A DNA stretch of 64,000 nt, from positions 898,838 to 962,837 of the forward strand of contig NW_003314329.1 in the NCBI RefSeq assembly GCF_000143415.4. Direction: 5' to 3'. The position numbers and the translations under genes were made by a program. The notes below the pieces were generated by a model. The model was not told where the DNA came from. It made no database searches and was given only the letters and a program-made list of their open reading frames with translations. The DNA comes from Selaginella moellendorffii. Its lineage: Eukaryota > Streptophyta > Lycopodiopsida > Selaginellales > Selaginellaceae. Below, piece after piece: positions 54,373 to 64,000 of the stretch; position 1 is the stretch's first letter, and every line of letters begins with the position of its first letter.

Positions 54373-55761
54373 CTACACCGTTAGTCTGGCTTGCCGGACT
54401 ATGTTTGCAGCCACAAAATTATTAGAAGCACCTGTGTCAATAAGGATCTTAACAAAGCTACCTCTGAGCTTCCCTCGGAGGGATAGTAGATGTTGCGAAC
54501 AACTCTCTACCAAAGTTGCTCGTGTAATGAGTAACTTTGAGTTAGGGACTAGATCACGTTCCTTAGTTTGGATTTCACCCAACTTAATGGCCATATTGGC
54601 TCTGGCCTTCTTCGGGTAGGAACATTCCCTCAAGAAGTGTCCCGCTTCACCACAGTTGTAGCATATGTTGTTTCCCACGCTGCTAACTGACTTGCCCTTC
54701 TTATCCCTGGGTTTGTCTCTTTTTGCTTTACTCCCCCACGTGTTCGCTCCCTGGCCACCGGATCTGCCTTTTCGGAACCCTGAGGACTCATTCTTAGAGA
54801 AACTCTTTTTGAATTTCCCTTTGCTATATGTTCCCCTTGGTTTGGCCCCTTTGCTAAATGTGGACCTCGACCCCGTCGCGTTCCCCTTTCGCAGGTTATC
54901 CTTGAAATGCGCCTTGATAGCCACATCCAATGCTTCTTTGTAATTGGTTGGGTTCCAACGCATCACCTCGCCGCGAGCCCAGGTTTGCAAGCCTGATATG
55001 AAGGCATGGAATGCATCCATATCACCCATATTTGTTACCAGTATCCTCTTTTCCATAAATCCATTCACATACTCTTGAATGGTTCCGGTTTGCTTTAGCC
55101 TACTCAACTCATCCCTTAGGTGCAGAGTAGCATTCGAAGGAACGTATGTCATACGGATCCTTGCCTTCATCATTTCCCAAGTGGCCACTAGTCCATTGTT
55201 GGCCTCCGTCGTTCTCCACCAAGACTTGGTATTATCTGCCAAGTATGGTTTTGCATATGGGACCTTCTCCGAGCTCAGTAACCGCAACACTCGAAAGTAG
55301 TCCTCCATATCATAAAACCAATCTTCCACCACCTTATAGTCATTCACTCCCTTGAAGACTGGTGGGGGCTTTGGTTTGTACTTAGGAACTGCTTGAGGGA
55401 CTGATTCCACTTCAGTCTATTCGACCTTGTTTAGTTCAGCCTCAGTCCCTGCTGAAGGGTCCGCACCTTTTGTGCTACTAGCATTCGCAGTCTTTCACTT
55501 TTTCTTCCGTTTCTCATCACGCTTTAGCTTGCGTACAAGAGTCTCCAATAGGGCATTGGTTTGTGCCAATTGTCCTTTTATAACGTCCAATCGAGCTTTG
55601 GATGACCAAACCTCACCACCAGACTCCTATTTAGAAGTTTCCTCACTGGAGTCCTCCTCATGCAAAAATTCCTCATCTATAGCCTTTTGTTCGACTGGAG
55701 GCTCTAGCTTTGGTAGAGGTTCTGTCTCCACCTTGGTTCGTTTCCACCCTGCCTTTGTCAT
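54373..55761 (-). pseudogene. B2 gag and protease
   Basis: The main frame is open for 345 residues from MESVPQAVPKYKPKPPPVFK: gag domain (VVEDWFYDMEDYFRVLRL, SWWRTTEANNGL), basic Ser/Gly/Lys linker, CCHC knuckle CYNCGEAGHFLREC and protease motif ILIDTGASNNFVA. The 5' 110 residues (from the ATG at 55759-55761) are separated by three stops. Closest to intact of the gag regions in the window. Confidence 0.85.
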
Positions 55762-55805
55762 CTCCCAGCAATTCGCCTCTATCCTTCACTAAAATTGAGG
55801 AAAAT

Positions 55806-55817
55806 GCTTTGATACCA
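55806..55817 (-). other. B2 primer-binding site
   Basis: Minus-strand TGGTATCAAAGC, one base from the initiator-Met consensus TGGTATCAGAGC, three bases from the 5' LTR. Confidence 0.85.
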
Positions 55818-55820
55818 AAT

Positions 55821-57587
55821 TGTAAGCCACAAATTTTTCCTTTCCAATTTGCCAACTTACTTTGTCTATCCGATTAACACTGCCTTGGCTTTTGCTAAGT
55901 TCCCTCGCCAAGGTTCCCACCTATTGTACCAGCTCCTACTTGGTCCTACTTGGTTTCAGCTACTCACTACACAAGCAACGAAGTGTTAACCATCCATCCA
56001 CGGATTCCCAAATCTCTCCTAATTCCCCTCCCTGGGTTAAATTGGACTTAAAGTTCGGTTACATTCCCCGCAGGCACAAGCAACCAAGCACACCAACCCT
56101 CCAGGTTCCTAACATCCCTTGGTACAACAAGATTTGATTATGGGACCCTCTAAATCCCAAGCCTTGGGTGCAACACTTGCTTCGGGACACCGGGAGAAAC
56201 ACCATGGCCTAACAGCCCGGTATGGGTACCTCTACCCACTTCTATCCCAAAAGGAAAGCCCAAACCCCTAGGAAGGGCGAGGACCAATGAGCCACAAGGT
56301 ACTCAAGTGGGGCACCACTCCACATGAGCCGAGAGCACTGCAGTCAGTTTCCTGTTCGGGAGTGAGAGTTGGTTTTGAGCACTTCCTTGGGTGGCCCCTC
56401 CAACACCACCCAAGTCCATACTCACTCCCACCCAAGGCCCCTCGGCCCCAGCCTCAACCTCAAGTCAGTTTTGAAGCACTACTAGAGAGTTCTTTCAAGA
56501 ATGGTTCCTAGACCTCACTATCCCTACTATACTTTTGGAACCCCCTGCAGCACCCCCCCACCCCCCCCCGGGAGACACATGCTTTGGGTTTTCACCCCTT
56601 GACCCGTATTAGTACTTGGACTCAGTCTCGGACTCGATCTCGGACTCAATCTCGGACTCGACTTTGGACTCGACCTCGGACTCGGTCTCGGACCCAATTC
56701 AGATCTCGGACCCTATCTCAAACTTGGTCTTGAACTCGGTCTCCGATTTGGCCTTGGTGTAGTGCATGTGATCATGGGATGAGATTTGGATATACTGTCA
56801 CCGTGGATCCTTGGAACCTTGGGAGATAAATGGGGATAAAATAGCCACTAAGGGCTCTCTCATCAAGCAATTGCCCCTTTTCCAGTTGGCTTAAGGGGAG
56901 AGAGATAAGGTGCGCTACAGTTGGTATCGGAGCAAATGGCATGGGTTCGATTCCCATTGATTAGTGGCTACTTAAAAGTATAATATACCCTTGAGCAAGG
57001 TATATTCCTACCCCTAAATTTGAAATTGTACGTATTGTGCATCCATGCGTATGTCCTTCCTCTTGTGTGGAGTATCCACGGACAAAAGTATTCACCGTGG
57101 GACTGTGGTACAGGTGGATGACTAGTTGCCTCACATGGAATAGCTGGTCTACACAATGGAAGGATTGGTAGATTGAGTGCGGAAATGGAGGTGCTGGTTC
57201 CCCTTGGCTCAGTAGGGGTTGTTAGTCAATAGTCAATGAGGACATTGACATCTCTGAAGGGGGGGTGAGTGTAGTGCATGTGATCATGGGATGAGATTTG
57301 GATATACTGTCACCGTGGATCCTTGGAACCTTGGGAGATAAATGGGGATAAAATAGCCACTAAGGGCTCTCTCATCAAGCAATTGCCCCTTTTCCAGTTG
57401 GCTTAAGGGGAGAGAGATAAGGTGCGCTACACTTGGACTCGATCCCGGACTCTATCTCGAACTTGGTCTCAGAGTTGGTCTTGGACTTGATCTTTAACTC
57501 GGTCCTATCCGATGAACTCTTTGTCATTTTGGTCATGCTTTCGGGAATCCTTTAGCCTACAACACCTCGGGGAGTTGGTTCCTTACA
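55821..57587 (-). repeat. B2 5' LTR carrying a TRIM insertion
   Basis: TGTAAGCCACAAATTTTTCC to GGTTCCTTACA. Without the TRIM and one target copy it is about 1.09 kb, equal to the partner LTR. C-runs at 56551-56570. Confidence 0.9.
56758..57431 (+). mobile_element. TRIM-Y: 674-bp miniature LTR retrotransposon
   Basis: Two 162-bp LTRs (56758-56919 and 57270-57431), TGTAGTGCATG to GTGCGCTACA, appear identical base for base by eye. Perfect target duplication CTTGG (56753-56757, 57432-57436). Primer site TGGTATCGGAGC (56922-56933), one base from consensus. Polypurine GAAGGGGGGGTGAG ends at 57269. Internal 350 bp, no ORF. Structure defines a terminal-repeat retrotransposon in miniature, dependent on another element's enzymes. 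Confidence 0.93.
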
Positions 57588-57805
57588 AGAACCTGATGAG
57601 GTCGAGGTGAGTGAGAAAAGTTCCAAGGATCAGTAACATTGTTTGAGTTGGTAGCAAAGTTCACAGCTTTGTGGTCACAGTGAAGACATTGTTGAGGAGC
57701 GTAGGGGAGAGAGCAAAAGGAGGAGCTGCTGCACTACCACCAGCGTTGTGGCTTTTGGATTGATCAGCTGGGCACAAGGGACATTGCAGTGAAAGCATTG
57801 CTTTC
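57588..57805 (+). pseudogene. DYW-type PPR C-terminal remnant, second copy
   Basis: Copy of 16722-16915: AACCTGATGAGGTCGAGG, the H.F block and the EEQK.LL.Y block, with further damage. Begins abruptly at the B2 LTR end. Confidence 0.65.
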
Positions 57806-58377
57806 CCATAGTTCATCTTTCGCCCTTTTTTGCTCTAAATACTCTTGTTAAGGACAGCCACCTTTTGGCCCCAAGTACTTTCCATGCATTGCCCCCTCTT
57901 CTTCAGACAGGGTGTGACTTGAAATTTCATGGATTTTTTCAAATCTTTGGTCTTGTTGCTGCTAGGAACAAGCATCAAACTTGGATAGAACACGACAAGA
58001 AAGTCCCTTGATGAAATCTCAAGCTCCCCAGGATTTGAAAGAACAGAGAAGTACCTCCAGCCTTGGACTCTTAACTTTGCTACTAATCAAGAGCGTGCCT
58101 GGATCAATTTAATTTTCAATGCTCAAACAAGCCATCTTCAGACATTGATTTCTGTTGCAGCAAACCTTGTTTCTCAGAAGAAGAAAAAGTAGGTTATCCC
58201 AGGGTGAAATCTTCATTCCATAATGGTTTCTTTCTTGAGCTTGACAACCGCAGAAAGGATGACAGCTCGCCGGGGGCGTGCACACGGTTTTGGGAGAGCC
58301 CCCGCCGATCCGGTCGTTGGCAAGGTCCAGCCGGCTTATAAAACATTCCCACGGGCTTTGAGCTTGCGCTGTTGTTT
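57806..58377. other. Duplicated non-coding sequence
   Basis: 57806-58110 copies 16916-17220. 58120-58377 resembles parts of the 15.0-15.3 kb block. The inverted repeat of 17.4-19.2 kb is absent here. Confidence 0.5.
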
Positions 58378-58525
58378 ACATTATGGTGAAGGTATGATAT
58401 ACGTTAAGAAGCAATTAGTGTCCAATTTGGATGGGAACCTGTTGGCCGGATACCTGGCTAGAATAAAGAAATATATTGGCAAGGTCACAGGTTCGAATCC
58501 ACAGCCAGAGACCCAATCAAAAAAT
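58378..58525 (+). repeat. tRNA-related dispersed repeat, copy 4
   Basis: B-box GGTTCGAATCC at 58490-58500, full CAGCCAGAGACCCAATCAAA tail, and the longer GTTGGCCGGATACCTGGCTA segment. Confidence 0.5.
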
Positions 58526-58599
58526 TTTGCAACGCTTGATGCGCTTGTTCTTGCTCTCCCTCCTTTGCATCTTGCTTGCAAGCTACTGTGATCAGAGCG

Positions 58600-58770
58600 A
58601 GGTCTTCTGCCTGCAGTCATCTCGGGATGATGGGAAAAGCCAAGAGCTACTTGTCGTCCATAGCCCAAGACTACAGCATCTCCAACACTTAAGATGCTTG
58701 GTGGATCTCCTGGGGAGATCTGGGAAGCTAGACGAGGCCAGTGTCGAGCCAAATTTCAGCACTGGAGAAT
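58600..58770 (+). pseudogene. PPR E-domain region fragment (plus), second copy
   Basis: AKSYLSSIAQDYSIS, then HLRCLVDLLGRSGKLDEAS in another frame. Less decayed than the copy at 19.6 kb at LLGRSGKLDEA. Confidence 0.7.
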
Positions 58771-58849
58771 GAAAGAGTGGGGAAAAGTCCGATGCTAGTG
58801 TAGCTCCAACCATTCTTCTCAATCCTTATCGAATACACTCGAAGGCATG

Positions 58850-59215
58850 TCCCCGAATGAGGCTCGAATGTGCTCTTGGCACAAGTGATCCAGCACAAGT
58901 GATCCAGGCCAGGCCAGGCCACAGCGATGACTAGCACGTGGATCTTGGCATTGATAGCTGCCAAGAGAAATAACTAGATGCTCGAAAAAGAGTAACAAGG
59001 GCAAATGCCGTGATCGCAATCTTCCATGAGAAAGAACCTCGATCTTTCATCTCATTTCCATGACCAGATTAGCAAGGAACCTCGAGGCCACTGGAGATGA
59101 TTTTCCTCGTGGATGCACCTTCCCCCTCCCAGGTCTGTGCTCACCGCATTCTCGCCAAGGCGCCCACCGCTGGAGATCGCTCCTCCTTCCTGCAAATCTT
59201 CATGGAAAACTGCCA
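58850..59215 (-). pseudogene. PPR fragment (minus), second copy
   Basis: Counterpart of 19780-20240 with deletions: the FLANLVIEMYGKCG unit is reduced and SFSW text is lost near 59045. Tail-to-tail with the plus fragment, as at 19.7 kb. Confidence 0.55.
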
Positions 59216-60450
59216 TTAGACGCTACTGCTGCACATTTTCGATCCAGGGGGCTCTTTACCTGGGCGGTCTGCTGCTGCTGGGCGTGCTCTATGAGTCAAG
59301 CAGCATGGTCTTTCTTCTCAGTCTCAGACATAGGCTCACAAGCACAAGCACTGCTTTTCCGTGGTATGTATGGTTCTTCTCATGCTCATTCTGCTTATAC
59401 TCTTGTCCAGTCCAGATCGCTTCATTCCTCATCTCTGCCACCTTTTGCCTCAAGTATTTTCCAAGATCATCAACATCCAAGGCGTTGAGTGACCGTGATG
59501 AGATGAGTTTGTGACCTGGTATACTTTTGTGTTATGCCATTTGCTCTTTGGAAACTTTTGAGAAAGCTTGCTCTAAGTGATCAAATCACTATGTAAACTA
59601 AAAATCGCATTCTTTAACCCAACAAGGAGCTTATCCTTGATTAACTAGCCATATAATATGACTTGGTCAAAGTAAAGACACCCAAGTAAATTGATTTGTG
59701 ACAATACAATAATATTGGGAGTCTAAGAAAGTAGTTTCCAAAGAAGGACCCAAGGGAGGGTTGCAAGATTAGGCCATAGATAAAGGCCACAACAGAAAAT
59801 TTTAAAAAAATTTACTAGAGGTGAACACTTTTTGGACTTTGCAAAATAAAGCTTTGTTATGGAATAAAAATGACTTCAAGGATGAGGTAGCAATCATAAG
59901 TTTTTTGATGCAGCAAATAGTAAATAGGAGTAAAATATTAGTGATCAAGAATGAACTTTGGAAAATTATTGAATGGGATCCAAATAATAAGTTAGGCAAA
60001 AGACCACCATTTGGTGGACACTAATAAATTATGGAAAAAGTAATAGATTCCCAAGGTCCCAAGTGCTCTAATTTGGCAAAAACTAAAAACTATAAAAAAA
60101 ACTTTAAAAACCTTTAAGAGATAGAATGGGAAATTAGCTAGACTATGAATAATCCTAACACAAATTATAGATAAGTAGAACTTAGTGCTTAAAGTGGCAC
60201 AAGAGGATGATAGTGTCCTCAAGTAAAAATACTCTTTAAGATGGGGAAGTGGAGTTTGCACAATATATACAATAGAAAATGCGAAAAACATATAGAAAAT
60301 TGACATGAAAAGTTAACATTGAAGTTTTAAAGGATGATGGTTGCATTGATATGGTTTGAGACTACTCTAAAATGAGTATTAAGATTGAGAAAGATAATGT
60401 TTATGGGTTTAGTGGGATCTAAACCAATAAAGCAAGAGAATCATCACAAT
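59216..60450. other. Duplicated debris, then AT-rich non-coding
   Basis: 59216-59580 copies 20240-20650. From 59580 the sequence is AT-rich with no recognised gene; frames of 65-104 residues (59821-60306) are short and without family resemblance. Confidence 0.45.
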
Positions 60451-60975
60451 GTAAGCTTTTGATCCTTAAAAGTCATTTAGCCGAATATTATTTAAACCCA
60501 ATGATGCTTAACCCTAAATATCCCTAAATTTTTAACCAATTAAAAAGAGGGGCACACTCTTGTTTATGGATCCTTTCCCTCTATATTTAAACCTTAATGT
60601 AATCCTAAAACTTTTAACCAATTAAAAAAAAGAATACACTTTTGTTTATGAGCCCTTTCCCTCTATATTTAAACCCCAATATAAATTAAAGGTAAATTGG
60701 ATATGCTAGATGTCAATCTTGTGACTTCTTTGATACCAAATATAAATTAGAGGTAAATTGAACCTACCAGATGTCAATCTCATGACCTATTTGATACTAA
60801 ATATCAACTCTTGAGTTTGGATTTCCTAAGAGGTCACCTAGCTCAGTACTACTTAAACCCAAGGATATCTTAAAACTTTTAATTAATTGAAAAAAGTGTA
60901 TTTTTATTCATAAACTCTTTTCTTTTATATTTAAACCCCAACAGATTGTCTCTTGAATTATTCTTTTTACTTGCT
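60450..60975 (-). repeat. Old, AT-shifted relics of TRIM-X LTRs
   Basis: At least two copies: 60813-60972 reads GAGTTTGGATTTCCTAAGAG through to CTTGCTTACA, and 60450-60690 holds AACCAATTAAAAAGAGGGGC plus CCCTTTCCCTCTATATTT. Matching LTR-X positions with C or G often read T or A. GATACCAAAT pieces mark old primer sites. Confidence 0.6.
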
Positions 60976-61617
60976 TACACATAAATAAACTAATGAGTCT
61001 CTCAATTGGAGAGTCTATACCTTTAGTGGATGTATAAGGTATGATGAGCCTTCAATGTTAAACCATTGATGAATAGTGATTTGGTGTAAAAGATAAAAAT
61101 GGTAATCCATGATAAGGTTACTTTATCAAATGGTTTATTATTCAATGAAAACATTAAACTTTGTCTGTGGGTGGTAGAGTTGTAAAACACAAATTTCTAA
61201 GCCTTAAAGTGGAGTCAAAAGTGTGCTATATGGTAGTGGCCAAAACAGAAGTCTAATGAGTGTAACACATTTAGACCAAAAATTCTAACTCGGAAAGTCG
61301 AGAGTTATAGGATGATTACTCATAGATGGATAACCTAATCTTTAGGAAATATAATTATGATAACAATAATCTTATACTACCAATGAGAGAAATGCAAATG
61401 AACATGGTCTTAGTGTAATGGGCTAGTATGTTCCAAATGTATAGTAAGGATGTTATATGGGTCAAACATGGTTGACTAACTTGAGATATAATTTAGCTCC
61501 AACTTGACAGTGAGAGCTCACTATTCTCATAAAGTCTAATAAAATGCAAGATGCAACCTACTACCAAGCAAAATGCTACTGAAGAAAGGCACAAAAGTCA
61601 CTTTTCTAGAAAAGCAT
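60976..61617. other. AT-rich stretch; inverted piece of family-E neighbourhood
   Basis: 61430-61500 is the reverse complement of 10855-10915 (TAGTAAGGATGTTA, GTCAAACATGGTT, GAGATATA). No gene. Confidence 0.45.
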
Positions 61618-61622
61618 AATAG

Positions 61623-61818
61623 TGTAAGCTCCTGAGTTTGGACTTCTCGGGAGGTCACCCAGCCCAGTACTGTTCAAACCCAAAGACGCTTAACTCCAAA
61701 ATATCCCAAGACCCTTAACCGATTGGAAAAGGGGGTGCACTCTTATTCATGGGCCCTTTCCCTCTATATTTGAACCCTTATGGATCATCTCTCAAGTCGT
61801 TCCCTTTGGTTGCTTACA
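61623..61818 (-). repeat. TRIM-X LTR 1
   Basis: 196 bp. Shares GGGAGGTCACCCAGCCCAGT and AAGGGGGTGCACTCTT with the other two LTRs; differs from each by scattered substitutions. Confidence 0.9.
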
Positions 61819-62475
61819 ATCCACCACACTTCCTTACAAGTTCACGCCCTCGTGAACGGAAGCTGAGAGCTGCAGCTCTCCCGAGAGCCCTGCTCTCTTG
61901 ACACCTTACCCCTCGGGTCGAGCCCAGTGGGAGAAAACTGGACCAGCCAGATGTCAATCAATGTGTGGTTTGATTTCCCTACAATCCACCACACTTCCTT
62001 ACAAGTTCACGCCCTTGTGAACGGAAGCTGAGAGCTGCAGCTCTCCCGAGAGCCCTGCTCTCTTGACACCCTACCCCTCGGGTCGAGCCTAGTGGGAGAA
62101 AACTGGACCAGCCAGATGTCAATCAATGTGTGGTTTGATTTCCCTACAATCCACCACACTTCCTTACAAGTTTATGCCTTCGTGAACGGAAGCTGAGAGC
62201 TGCAGCTCTCCCGAGAGCCCTGCTCTCTTGACACCCTACCCCTCGGGTCAAGCCCAGTGGGAGAAAACTGGACCAGCCAGATGTCAATCAATGTGTGGTT
62301 TGATTTCCCTACAATCCACCACACTTCCTTACAAGTTCACGCCCTCGTGAACGGAAGCTGAGAGCTGCAGCTCTCCCGAGAGCCCTGCTCTCTTGACACC
62401 CTACCCCTCGGGTCGAGCCCAGTGGGAGAAAACAGGACCAGCCAGATGTCAATCAATGTGTGGTTTGATTTCCCT
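61816..62475. repeat. Four tandem 165-bp units inside TRIM-X
   Basis: Units start at 61816, 61981, 62146 and 62311, each exactly 165 bp and differing at a few positions. A fifth, more diverged unit forms the second internal region (62710-62874). Each unit has a perfect 16-bp palindrome GAGAGCTGCAGCTCTC (first at 61865-61880; shifted to GAGAGCCGCAGCTCTC in the fifth) and a GTTCAC-GAGGGC-GTGAAC-type inverted repeat. Confidence 0.95.
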
Positions 62476-62518
62476 AGCCAACCAACAGAGTCATACTTGA
62501 GACCGCTCTGATACCAAA

Positions 62519-62712
62519 TGTAAGCTCCTAAGTTTGGACTTCCTGGGAGGTCACCCAGCCTAGTACTATTCAAACCCAAGGACACTTAACTCCAACTATC
62601 CCAAGACCCTTAACCGATTGGAAAAAGGGGTGCACTCTTGTTCATGGGCCCTTTCCCTCTATATTTGAACCCCATGGATCGTCTCTCGAGTCGTTCCCTT
62701 TGGTTGCTTACA
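62519..62712 (-). repeat. TRIM-X LTR 2 (middle)
   Basis: 194 bp. Preceded by the primer site at 62505-62516 on its left and followed by the single-unit internal region. Confidence 0.9.
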
Positions 62713-62917
62713 ATCCACCACACTTCCCTGCAAGTTCACGCCCTTGTGAACGGAAGCTGAGAGCCGCAGCTCTCCCGAGAGCCCCACTCTCTTGACACCC
62801 TACCCCTCGGGTCGAGCCCAATGGGAGCAAACTGGACCAGCCAGATGTCAATCAAGATGTGGTGTGATTCCCTTAACCAACCAACAGAGTTGGACCCGAG
62901 ACCGCTCTGATACCAAA

Positions 62918-63113
62918 TGTAAGCTCCTGAGTTTGGACTTCCCAGGAGGTCACCCAGCCCAGTACTATTCAAACCCAAGGACGCTTAACTCCAAAATATC
63001 CCAAGACCCTTAACCGATTGGAAAAAGAGGTGCACTTTTATTCATAGGCCTTTTCCCTCTATATTTGAACCCTTATGGATTGTCTCTCAAGTTGTTCCCT
63101 TTGGTTGCTTACA
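62918..63113 (-). repeat. TRIM-X LTR 3
   Basis: 196 bp, ending TTGGTTGCTTACA beside target copy AATAG. Confidence 0.9.
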
Positions 63114-63118
63114 AATAG

Positions 63119-63402
63119 CCACTTTTCTACACAAACTCCAAACTTTATCCAACTTAATTGCCTTAGCCCCAAAAATTAGCATCCCTTTCCAAGCTGCATC
63201 ATACAAATTACATAATGAGGTCTAAGTTAACCAAAGTCAACTCCTCCAACCATTTCATTAGTTTGTACTAGCTTATGAAAATGGAATGGTTTTCAAACAA
63301 AATAACCAGCAGATCAACCATTGGAAAGTCTAAGAAAATTTGTGGAAAATTTTCCATCCTAGAGAAAGAATGACTCCAAATCTAGTGCCCAAGTCTCCAA
63401 AT
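63119..63402. other. AT-rich stretch with no recognised feature
   Basis: No ORF or repeat recognised. Confidence 0.4.
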
Positions 63403-63885
63403 GTAGTGCATGTGGTTTTTACCCTTTATACTATGGTGATTTATCATAGAATAATCACGAAGCGGAACCTAAACCCTCTATATGCCACATACCACATACC
63501 CCAAGTTTAAGGGGCTTGGGCCACTAAACAAAAGAACAGAGCCAAACTTTTAAATATAGAGCCAAGGAATGAAGGCATTAAAGCATAGAACAACTCTTGA
63601 GTATACAGCTTAAGAAGTGAAGGGACAGGAGCACGAAGTGACTTGGAATAGTCCTAGAGTATCTAGCATCCCAATGCTAGGACTAGCACGCAAAAGAAAG
63701 CCAAAAAATACCAAATAGAGTGTGGCACTATTTCAGTATACCAGTGGCCTAACGTGAGGATATGGGTACTCCACTAACTAGCATGGTATGAAACTTAGGC
63801 TTAGATCTAAGTTAGATATAGAACAAGGACAAGCATGTAAGCGAGAGCTAAACTATGCCTACTATACATTTGGAACCCCCGCCGC
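63403..63885 (+). repeat. Family-E repeat, copy 2
   Basis: TGTAGTGCATGTGGTTTTTA onward matches 10390-10900 in the same orientation and is less AT-shifted. Ends CTATACATTTGGAACCCC plus a long C-run, the block shared with B and D LTRs. Confidence 0.55.
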
Positions 63886-63899
63886 CCCCCCCCCCCCCC
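63884..63899. repeat. Poly-C tract
   Basis: A run of about 15 cytosines after CGCCG, at the position where family-B LTRs carry their own C-runs. Confidence 0.85.
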
Positions 63900-63900
63900 A

Positions 63901-64000
63901 ACAATGCTCTCGGAAATCCCATCGAGCAGAAGAATACTTGCACCAGAGGGGGTGATCGTTCGACAAAAAAGAAACTGATTCAGGGAGCTGTGGACGCGCC
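63901..64000. other. Sequence at the window edge, not matching any repeat above
   Basis: GC content rises and no earlier repeat matches. Could be the start of a gene-bearing segment; too short to call. Confidence 0.3.

Larger units (their letters stand above)
47642..57587 (-). mobile_element. Element B2: full-length family-B chromovirus with nested insertions
   Basis: LTRs 47642-48750 and 55821-57587 (the latter enlarged by a TRIM). Primer site 55806-55817. Minus-strand gag-protease, RT, RNase H, integrase and chromodomain, with the LTR-D solo LTR inside integrase. The outer flanks do not match: left is element C3, right is the DYW-PPR remnant. So no target duplication survives and the ends may come from recombination between elements. 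Confidence 0.9.
61623..63113 (-). mobile_element. TRIM-X: LTR-internal-LTR-internal-LTR tandem array
   Basis: Three LTRs (61623-61818, 62519-62712, 62918-63113), each with TGTAAGCTCCT to TTGGTTGCTTACA ends, separated by internal regions of about 700 and 205 bp. Each internal region ends with a minus-strand primer site TGGTATCAGAGC (plus 62505-62516 and 62904-62915). The whole array is flanked by a perfect target duplication AATAG (61618-61622, 63114-63118). No coding capacity. Confidence 0.92.

Noticed and set aside
59821-60306. Frames at 59821-60024 (+) and 59992-60306 (-)
   Set aside because: Copia-like phrases were considered, but no motif of gag, protease, integrase or RT could be matched; low complexity and AT-rich.
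61816-62475. CRISPR-like or centromeric satellite array
   Set aside because: Units of 165 bp without spacers, only four copies, inside an LTR-bounded miniature element with target duplication.

Overview
The window is nuclear DNA of a land plant. The left 7.5 kb holds compact, intron-rich genes whose introns are only about 46-65 bases, and the rest is full of debris from PPR genes (PLS/DYW type) and chromodomain-bearing Ty3/gypsy retrotransposons. Very short introns, a huge PPR complement and dense nested LTR elements together suggest a lycophyte such as Selaginella. That is an inference from style, not from a marker gene.

Layout. (1) 1-7.5 kb is a gene-rich block with four plus-strand genes: the 3' two thirds of a peroxisomal acyl-CoA oxidase (ACX3-like), an intronless archaeal-type STAND/AAA+ ATPase, a CRAL-TRIO (Sec14-like) protein with a C-terminal membrane anchor, and a START-superfamily lipid-binding protein. 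A decayed copy of the ACX3 3' end lies between the ATPase and CRAL-TRIO genes. Three of the four genes act on lipids, but nothing suggests co-regulation. (2) 7.6-12 kb is AT-rich and non-coding, with old repeat relics. (3) 11.5-23.4 kb is a graveyard of PPR fragments on both strands, a broken Crinkler/RHS-type NTPase gene, a 1.8-kb inverted repeat and an unrecognised conserved ORF. Much of it is duplicated at 39-46 kb and 57.6-59.6 kb.

(4) 23.4-57.6 kb is nested LTR retrotransposons. Family B (LTR about 1.1 kb, chromovirus, minus strand) has two long copies, B1 (23.4-36.8 kb) and B2 (47.6-57.6 kb), plus a solo LTR. Element A (23.5-30.2 kb, chromovirus, minus strand) sits inside the B1 LTR and itself carries the family-B solo LTR. 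Family C (LTR only 102-112 bp) has copies C1 (42.5-45.8 kb, plus), C2 (36.8-39.2 kb, minus) and C3 (46.65-47.64 kb, minus). A 1.83-kb solo LTR (D) lies in the B2 integrase, and a 674-bp TRIM with matching LTRs lies in the B2 LTR. Coding regions of all the large elements carry stops, frameshifts or deletions.

(5) 57.6-64 kb is duplicated PPR debris followed by AT-rich repeats. Here a second TRIM family forms an LTR-internal-LTR-internal-LTR array (61.6-63.1 kb) with four 165-bp tandem units, bounded by a perfect 5-bp target-site duplication.

The observations most worth following are paired heat-shock-element-like dyads conserved in every family-C LTR, the two TRIM structures, a shared in-frame protease-chromodomain fusion in C2 and C3, the Crinkler/RHS and archaeal-ATPase genes, and the conserved unknown ORF present in two copies. 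All positions and identities were read by eye. No alignment or database search was run.
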